Made by a program: the position numbers and the translations under genes. Below are positions 24,901 through 33,900 of a stretch of DNA of 64,000 nt, piece by piece. Below the pieces are notes generated by a model. It worked only from the letters and a program-made list of their open reading frames with translations, did no database searches and was not told the DNA's origin. Position 1 is the first letter of the stretch. Each line of letters begins with the position of its first letter. The stretch is taken from positions 1,278,501 to 1,342,500 of the forward strand of contig CALNXK010000040.1 in assembly GCA_942486035.1 (NCBI GenBank). The letters are read 5' to 3'. This DNA comes from Porites lobata (taxonomy: Eukaryota; Cnidaria; Anthozoa; Scleractinia; Poritidae).

Positions 24901-27900
24901 CAGAAGCCAGAATGGCGGTGGCCATTTGGAACTGGTCTGGTAAGACATTGTCCCCAGGGGCGCTTCTCGCTTTTCTTTACTTTTCTTTGTGCCTTATTTT
25001 TCCGCCCATCTAGACTTTCCCTCGCCCCCACTATCTGCCCCTGGGTCTCCGAGAATGATCCTCATACAGATGGCTTACATAACTGACAGGCTAGTGTCAG
25101 TATTTGTGCAAGATCTAATGTGACACTTGACATGGGCTTGCATGTAGTGGGTGTACAGATGGTTGGTGTTCGTACGCTACGTCATAAACCAAATTTTCTT
25201 GGATGGATAGTTTACCAAATTTTTTTACCCATTGTGCTCTGCTGCGTGCACTTCACACACGTGCAAGAACTCCGCTATTAATAATGTGACTAAATTTTTT
25301 TTCTTCTTACAGCAAGGATCACGATCATGGCGCGTGTTTGTGTGAAAGATGTACATCGACCAGGGAAGACGAGGACAAAGAAGTGTCTCTTGAGTTGCCT
25401 TATGCAGAGAGCAGTAGTTCTTATTCCACACAAAGTCAGGTTGACTTTGATGACAGTTGGGCTCAGCCACAAACCTTATCTGCAGATGCATCCTTGGAAA
25501 GTTTTGCAAGTTCCAGATGCTCCGACTGTTCAGCCAATTCTTGGATTGCACCAGACACTGGTGAAGGTATAGCACCCAATTTCCTCCTAAGGCACACTCA
25601 AGATGAGGAGCTTTCCCAGAGTGCTCTTTCAAAACTGTCAATACTGAATGACATTCCTTCAAAGTGCATCTCATCATCAAGCATTGATCCTGTTACTGAT
25701 GTTGCATGTGAATCAGAAAGAGCTTATCCCTCCTTCAGTGATGATTGTCAGGATGCATCTTATAGTCATCTAGATGAAGGCCTAGAAAGTATTTTTTCCG
25801 TGTGGTCTAGTGGACAGTGTGAAAGACAAAGCGTGGATGAAGGTTCCTGGGCTGGTGCAGTAAGACCTCATGTTGGCTTTCCCGTTCATGGAGCTGTGGG
25901 AGGTGTCTTTAATGACCCTCTGGCATGGGGAAATGCAGCTTTTAATGGGGATTGTTCAACAATAGTGTTGGAGGAGGAAGCAGGGTTTGATGATGACATG
26001 TTTGTATGGAGTTCTGCAGATGGTGAGTTTTTGTTAACCACGTCTTAGAAATGTAGGCAACTGAAGCTGTGTATCTCCAGGTTTCAATGATGATAACAAG
26101 ATGCATGCAATCCTTATGATAGATATATGGACAATGATCCTAATAATCAAGTCATAGACAACATTTTCCATGTTTGGATAGCTTGATAAAAACATAAGAG
26201 GGGTAGTGAGAATTCGAGACAGTTATGCAAACCCAAGACAAAGTTCTTTTAATTACTTTGCAAGTTGAAGCATTTAAGTCTGCGTAAAAGACATCTCAGA
26301 TTTTGATTGTTGTTCTCCACCAAATTTACATTTTGATCAAGTAATATCAATTCAGAACCAGATCTTCTTCTCTAAAAGTTTTCTTTCTGATTTGACATTA
26401 AACCAAGCTCCTCAGCACTTGAGTACTTAGTTTACAACAAAAAAGATATAAATTAAAAATTAATTATATCTTATAATTTATATCCCATAAATTGCCATTT
26501 ATATGCAAAAAAAGAAGCACTTACCTTAGCCTTGTTTTTTAAGGATTTGATGCTGTTGATGTTTTTAATAATACACAAGTGCTCACAAGAGAGTTGCCAA
26601 GTCGTGAGGCGTCATCAGTGAGTGATCTTAACAGCAACTTGCAAGCTACAGGTGATGACTTGCCAAGCAGGGTCTCTCTTCATTCTCAACCACAGTGGGA
26701 CCAGGACCTCCCCTATGTAGGTGCTAGACCCCGACAGGTCCATTATTCAACCTCTGCCTCTCCCAATTCTCAGTCACAGCAGGACTGGAACTCCTTAGGT
26801 GCTAGACCCCGAGAGCATCAATATTCAACTCGTGCCTCTCTCCCTTCTCTACCACAGCAGGATGATGCTGTTCCAGTTCTTACATTTGGCAGGCAATTCC
26901 CAGTTACAACTGACTGGTTATCCCCAGTTGCTAGACTCCAACAGGCCCAGTATTCTTATTCATCTGATGAATTTGATGGGGGGAGAGGAACAGAAGAAGA
27001 CTTTGAAGGTGGCGTGACCATTTCGTTTTTGTTAAAACACTCACAAGATAAAGCCCTACGCGCTTGGGCCCTTCATGAGCAAGTTTTGATGGAGCAAGAT
27101 CTTAAACAACTAGGAACAAGTATCAAAAGGGAAGGGAAGTTAGTGAGAAAAATAAGAGCATGTGGAGAAGAAGACGAAGAGTTGCATGAGATAAGCAGTT
27201 GTACTCAAGAAGTACGTGTAAGTAACTAGTATATTTGTTTGAACACAACATTAATTTTGCACCTTTCCAGTTTGACTTATTAAAGATTGTTCTTGTGCCC
27301 TAAGCTATTTGAAATAGTTATTTGCAGTTGATTTTTAGAATGCAGAGATAGGGTTACTGGAAAGCTTGAGCTCTTTCTTGTGAGCAATAGATAAAAGCAA
27401 TGTCACATGATGTTTCAAGGGGGGGGGCAAACAAGCGTTAAAATTTGCCAATTCGAGTAATAATTATTTTTTGTTGTGTTTATATATTCTGTCAAAACGA
27501 GACAAAAATTTGATAGTCATGCGAAATTTGCAGTTCGAGTTTCGACATGATTTCCATCATTATTGTTTGCTGTTAGGACATCTATGGTTGCTACTTTTTT
27601 CAAAAAAATAACAAGGAGCACATTACCCACAATTTGCCATTATTGTCTTGAAGAGGGAAAGTTCTACATTTTTGTTTTCTAGAATCGACAACCTCGACCA
27701 CAATTTCTTGCATTGGCAAATTTTTTAACTTGGTTTGTGTCCTGAGAAACCATTTGACATTGCTTTTATCCCATGAGTCCTTAAGCAGGTGCAAAGATGG
27801 CGGGTACGGGGAATAAGGTCTGTGGTCACAATAAGTTCGTGGATGCAACTGGGGAAACAGGAAGAAAGTATGAGATGAGATTTCACATGGCAGCAAATAA

Positions 27901-30900
27901 CCTGCTACCAAAATTTAAAACACCATGCTCATTCCTGACTGCAAAATATGCTGCCACATTTTTGCCAATATCTATTTTTGGCATCACTAAAGTGTTGAGG
28001 ATTGCAATAATATAACATGAGTGGTAGGTCCTGAACAAAATAAAGGTCTTACCTGAGAAGTTTTGTATCACATTGATTTGCAAGTTAGAAGTATTAAGTT
28101 CTTCTTCATTATTCACCAAATCATAAAGAAGGAGCATTTTTGTGTACATCATGCTATGTTAACATGTAGTTACTTTTGTAGAGATAATATTAACTTTTTA
28201 AATTAACAGAATAGATGGTTTTCACAGTGACGTCATCAATAGCGAAAAGTCAAAATAGCGAGGTTTACGAATTCTTATTAACACTAGGTTGAAGATAATC
28301 AAAAAGTTAATCTTTGTACAAGTTTTCAGTCCCATAGCATGTTTCATTTCGAAAATACAGCAATTTGAACTTCCGAGTTTTCAGAGTGCGTGACACCAAA
28401 ATAGGAATGCTGTCTCGTTGAAAAAAAGTCTCTCCTCTTGATTTTCAGTAGTATAACCATTTCAAGTATTAGAAGATATGTTTATGCGCACGTAGGCTAG
28501 TTCTCGAGTGAAAAGAAGGAGCTTTTATAGAACAAGTGAACTCCTGATGTTTTTGTTGATTTTCGGCGGCCATATTGGTGCACCAAAACTGTGCACCAAT
28601 ATGGCGTCTCCATACAAAGCTCTACAAAGATGCGTGAAACGTTTCAGCAAATAACTCAGAAACTGTGGGCCAAAAAGACCTGAGACTTGCACAAATTGTT
28701 TAAAAATTAGTCTTTTATAACATATCATTTTCTTGGCTTCTTTCACTGGACGGTTTTCAATTTATTTTTTTGTTGCGTGACAGTGAAAACGATCTATAGC
28801 CTTTTGCACATCATACCATTTGATATGACGGGAAGATTTAAGAGAATGCTTAGGGATTCGAAAATGAGACCTACTTCTGCACAGGGATAATGCCCACAAT
28901 CCTAACTCTGGGTTGCTACTGTAGAATTCCGGAAGTAATGGTCCCTCTGAAAATAACACTATTAAAAATAACGTCTACTTTTTACCTTGCTACTGAATCC
29001 TGAAAGTAATGGCGCCGCCAAAAGTAGCAGCCCTATGTAAAAAGCGATTTTAAAGAGTGTTTAACATAAAATGTCGCAAAAGGAATGAGAAAAAATGTCT
29101 GTTTTCTGCTGTTTTTTAGTGAAAGTCAACTATCAGCCTGTACCAGTCATAATAATGGATCAATTTAATAAGCACGTATGAAAATCTTTGAACTCTGGTA
29201 CTGTAATGCTGGACTGTCTCAACTAAACAATTTGAAGAGTCATTTTGTGATTCTATTTCGAAACTTGTCTGAATCCTTCTTCAAATTATGCATGATTTAA
29301 AAGCTGAATTTCCCAAGAGTCAAATGATAGTAATATTATTAGTTACACTGCAATTTGATGCACCCATAACTGACTTTTGCCTAAAAAGCCAACATTTAGG
29401 GCCTTTTACATGTACAGTTGTATATGTTATTTTTGTCACTTTGTTCTTGTGGATGGTAATATGCATAAATGGAATTACTTTTAAATTCATGTTTCATTTC
29501 TTAAACGACTGTGAATTACTAACGTTTTTTAACCATCCGAAAGTAGCAACTACCTGAAAGTAACAGCTACCCTTAAGTAGCGGCCCCTTTTGCCAGCTAA
29601 ATTCAAAAGTAACAGGGGCCGTTTCTTTCAGAATTCTACAGTATTAGGCATGCGCGGCACTTTGTTTGGACTTCCACTAAGAATGATTGGAATGCACAGA
29701 ACAGAATCTGATCACGCGCATTTGTACCTTTTATCACCTGAATTAAGAAATGGTAAATGTGCAGCGTGCAAACATGGAGTTATGGATGCACGCGGGAGGT
29801 TGCTAAGCACAAAATAAGCGGAAGAGTCGCCTTGAGCGACTCTAGCTTCTTGAGTGCTTAGCAAACCTCCCAAGTGCATCCATAACTCCAGGGTTGCACA
29901 GCTGCAATGTTTACCATTTCTTTTATAACATAATCAAAAGAGAAAAACATTATTTTACATTTGCCTTCGGTTGAGTCGTCGGTCCGAGTTCATGTATGCT
30001 GCCATCTGCCCGCCCCTTTGAGTTTTTCTTTCACTGAATCAACCGTTCTCCGTCTTCAGGTAAATTTCAAAACGTTTTTCGTTGTTATTCTGAATGGCAT
30101 CTGTCTACTTGCTCTTAATATTAGGGTAAAAACTTTGAGGGAAAACTATAGCTGGAACTATAAACACCAACTAAAAAGACTCTAAAAAATAAGCTAAAAC
30201 TAAATAAATGAAATAATTATCAGGCTTATTTATGTGACAATTTTTGAAATAAACGTAAAGTAGAAATGAGAAAATTTGACTGTAATTCCTTTAGAATAAC
30301 AGGTAACACTAATTTTAAAAAGAAATTAACTAACTTTGTATCGAAATCTGTCTGGGGAAATCCAGCTATGAAAGTCAAAGTTGCAACTGAAATTCGCCGA
30401 CACACAGCCGGCGCTGAAGCTGTTGTTTTTCAACTGTTCTCTGAATGACTGTTATGAATGAACACTGAGGAACAAAATAATACACACACAAGTTATTTTT
30501 TGAAAAATTATTTGAAAACCCAAATGTTTCTGTACTCAAATGAAATTCGCTTATTCCAGCGTAATGTGCCCGTTTAAACTCATCTAAAATTTTTAATCGA
30601 TGCGATGAAAACTTCACAACAAAGCTGTCTCGAATTTTAGCGTGTTTTCTAAAATATTTGCTTAAATTTAGCATCAGCTTGACCAAAAAGTCAATAACAC
30701 AATGCTAATTGATAAATTTACATTTCAAACAGACCGTCTCTTCTATAAAAAACACACAAAATGTACCTTAAATCTTCACTCACTAGATTTTCCTTCAGCC
30801 GATTCTAGACGCGAGGAAAACAGTGATTAATATTCATCAAGGGCAAATTTGTCACTTTATCTTTTGTCTTTTTTCCTTCAAAATGACAGCTTAGTATTTT

Positions 30901-33900
30901 CTTCAACTTCCACTTTTCATCTGTGCATTGCATTGGTGTATTTTACCGTCAGGAGAGGAGATTTGTTGAATTTGCCTAAATTTTACCGCGCTAGCTCAGT
31001 TTCTTGGCGTGCACCCACGGGCAAATGGTAGTGGCTAATTGACCAATCAGAGCGCGCGATTTACTTTTTGTCTGGCTAATCTGATCATTCCTTGGTGTAC
31101 GTGTACCTCTTTAAAGCTTGGGAGTATGTGCTGAAGTTTTGTTGCTAGGCAACTGGAAGATTCCAAGCCAGTTTAGAATTATATATCTATAGAGCTGGCT
31201 TCTCTTTATTTTACTGCCCTTAATATTCCTTCTTTTATGAAAAATTACTTTTCATTCTTATTGGTTCATCAGTTTGGACAGCAGTTTAATTCAAAGTTGC
31301 ATGAAATTTCTTAGTAGTTACAAGCGCCCTTAAGTGCAGAATACCTTTCTAAACTGAGCAATTTTTTTTCTATCATTAAGATTATCTGGCCAAGTCTAAG
31401 GTACAGGCCCCGGTTGTTCAAACGCTGGATACCGCTATCCAGTGGATAAATGATAACTTTAATAGTAACATCCTCGTGAGGTTTTTCAGGAACTATTTAC
31501 AAACTATTCACAATTTATAAAAGCAAAAATGACAATAAAAACTCGAAATCACAATTTATGATGGTATTCTACTAAATTCTAGAGCTTATGAAGGAAATGT
31601 CTGCCTCAATAGTGTGTCTTTCAGGGCGCGCTTGAAAGATGCCAATGAGGCACTTTGCCTAAGTTCATTATGCAAGTTATTCCATGTGTAGGCCCCTCTG
31701 TAGGAAAATGTGCGCTGGCCTATAGCCGTTCTTTATAGCGAAATCTGCAAAGAGTTCCGTGTCCGAGTGTTACGAGTCGTGTCCGAGTGTCCAGCAGATA
31801 AGTATTTGGGAAACCAATTGCGTTACCCATTGGATAGAGATTTATCCATCGGATAGCGATATCCACCGTTTGAACAACTGGGGCCAGGTCACTTTCCACA
31901 GGTCAAGAGTACAGGTCACTGCCCCATTGATAAATTACCAAACCACATGGATTCCCCTTGATCTAATAGAGCATTTTGTTAAGAGATTAGGGCTAGGAGA
32001 CACTTTTAATACTGTTAATTTATCTGTATCATGGTGACCTGTACTCTGTCCTGTGGAAAAGTTATCTGTACTTTGGACCTGCTGTTAATAACTAGACATT
32101 GTAGGTTTATCTTTTTCTTTTTTAGACTGCTCATAAGGAGCCCGTACACAACTGTGTCAATTGTAATCAAATTATTGATGCACAGCAGCGGGAAAATCAC
32201 CCATGTCATCCTGATATATGCTGTATCTGCCAAGAGGTGAATTCTAATATATTATCTTTTGCAAAACCTATTTTCCATTTGGAGTAGGTCAAAATGAGTT
32301 TTGCGTAGGAAAATGGTTCTTGAATTGGTTATTGCAAGAGACTACAGTTTTGCAGTACAATCTAACTTAAATCCATTGAACACATATCATATTAACAGAA
32401 ACATTTATTACTGCATTATCAGTTATCATTAAATTATTATTATGTATCGTTGCATGGTTGTATTTCAGATGGTGCCATTAATATTTGTAGACTGCTAGCA
32501 GACTTATTTTAGTTTGTAGTCACAGCTTGCCAGCACTCAACACAGCGAACTCGAGACAGTCTCTTCCCTCACACATTAATTTGCTTTGTTCACTAGCACA
32601 CAACGTGCTTGCTGACAGTCAATTTGAAAGAGCTGCTAACAATTATTTAGGCTGTTAAGAGCATATTCAGTGTATGCTGCTGCATTAAATTATTAAATTA
32701 TTTAACATTATTTGCTATTGATAGAAACAAGTTTGAATGATTCAAGAGAACCTGTAAAATCACACTTAAACCTGTCCAATATTATCATTTATGACCAACA
32801 TATGTTAAGCAAAGGATCAAAACGACAATCAGAACAAATGAGGGACTGCAGCACCACCTTTTTGATAGGTATGAATGAAAACATTCAGCCGGATTTACTG
32901 ACAGGTATTTTCTTTTCAGTATGTAGATGCCTTTATTGGGTGCTACGAAGTTCCTTGTGGGCACAAGTTTCACGAGGAGTGCTATTTAAATATGATAGTT
33001 AACAACATGTAAGTCATATTTTCAGTTGGTGTTAATTGATACTCAGCATTGTTACTAAGGTTCACGTTTTGCATGAAGAGCACTTTTGGCCCTGGTTGTT
33101 CAAATGCTGGATATTGTTATCCAGTGTAGGGAAAAATCACTATCTAGTTGATAAGTTTTAAGGAAACCAATGCATTGGATAGGGTTGTACATGGTTCGTA
33201 CAATCTTTAAAAGGTCTTGAATTTTAGTAGTTATCTTAAAAAGTCCTTGAATTCGGTTGAGATCCTTGAAAAGTACTTTATTTCTTTATTAGGTCTTGAA
33301 GAGTCCTTGAAATTCGCTACCTTTTCTAAAAATATTTTTGTGCATGAGCAATATCTTACCTCTGTTTCTTTTTTTAAATGTCAATATGTACCTCAGATAC
33401 AATTGCAAGTCACACCCAATCAATTTGCAAAGTGTTGTTGGAAAGTAGTGTAAAATAATGTGATCAACCATGGCCGAAGAAATGGCTCCATGACTTGTTT
33501 TAGCCAATAAGGTGTTCAAGAGGGGGTTAAAGAAAGCCGATTTTTTAATAAATCTTAGTCCTTGAAAACTGTAATTTGTCCTTGAAAAATCCTTGAAATT
33601 TGTTTCTCTGAAGTGGTATGCACCTTGGTTTTATCCCAATGGATGGCATCATCCATTTTTTGAATAACTGTTGCCTGGTTATAAATGATTATTAACACTT
33701 TGACTCTCAAGTGATTTTTAAACTGTCTGTCTGTCTGTCCTCTTTGGCAATACCTTCAAAAAGGGCTAATTTTTTTTTAGCATCTTACAAAATTGAATTT
33801 GTAAGTTTTGTTGCATGTTTGAGTTTGGTGACAAAGGGGTCTTTCAATATTTATTGTAACCTCTCGTAAGGAAGCTGTGTCCGCTCTTGCCTCTGCTGAA

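Noticed and set aside
25586..25640. Ubiquitin-interacting motif in 'DEELSQSALSKLS'
   Set aside because: The Ala and Ser spacing does not fit the UIM pattern.
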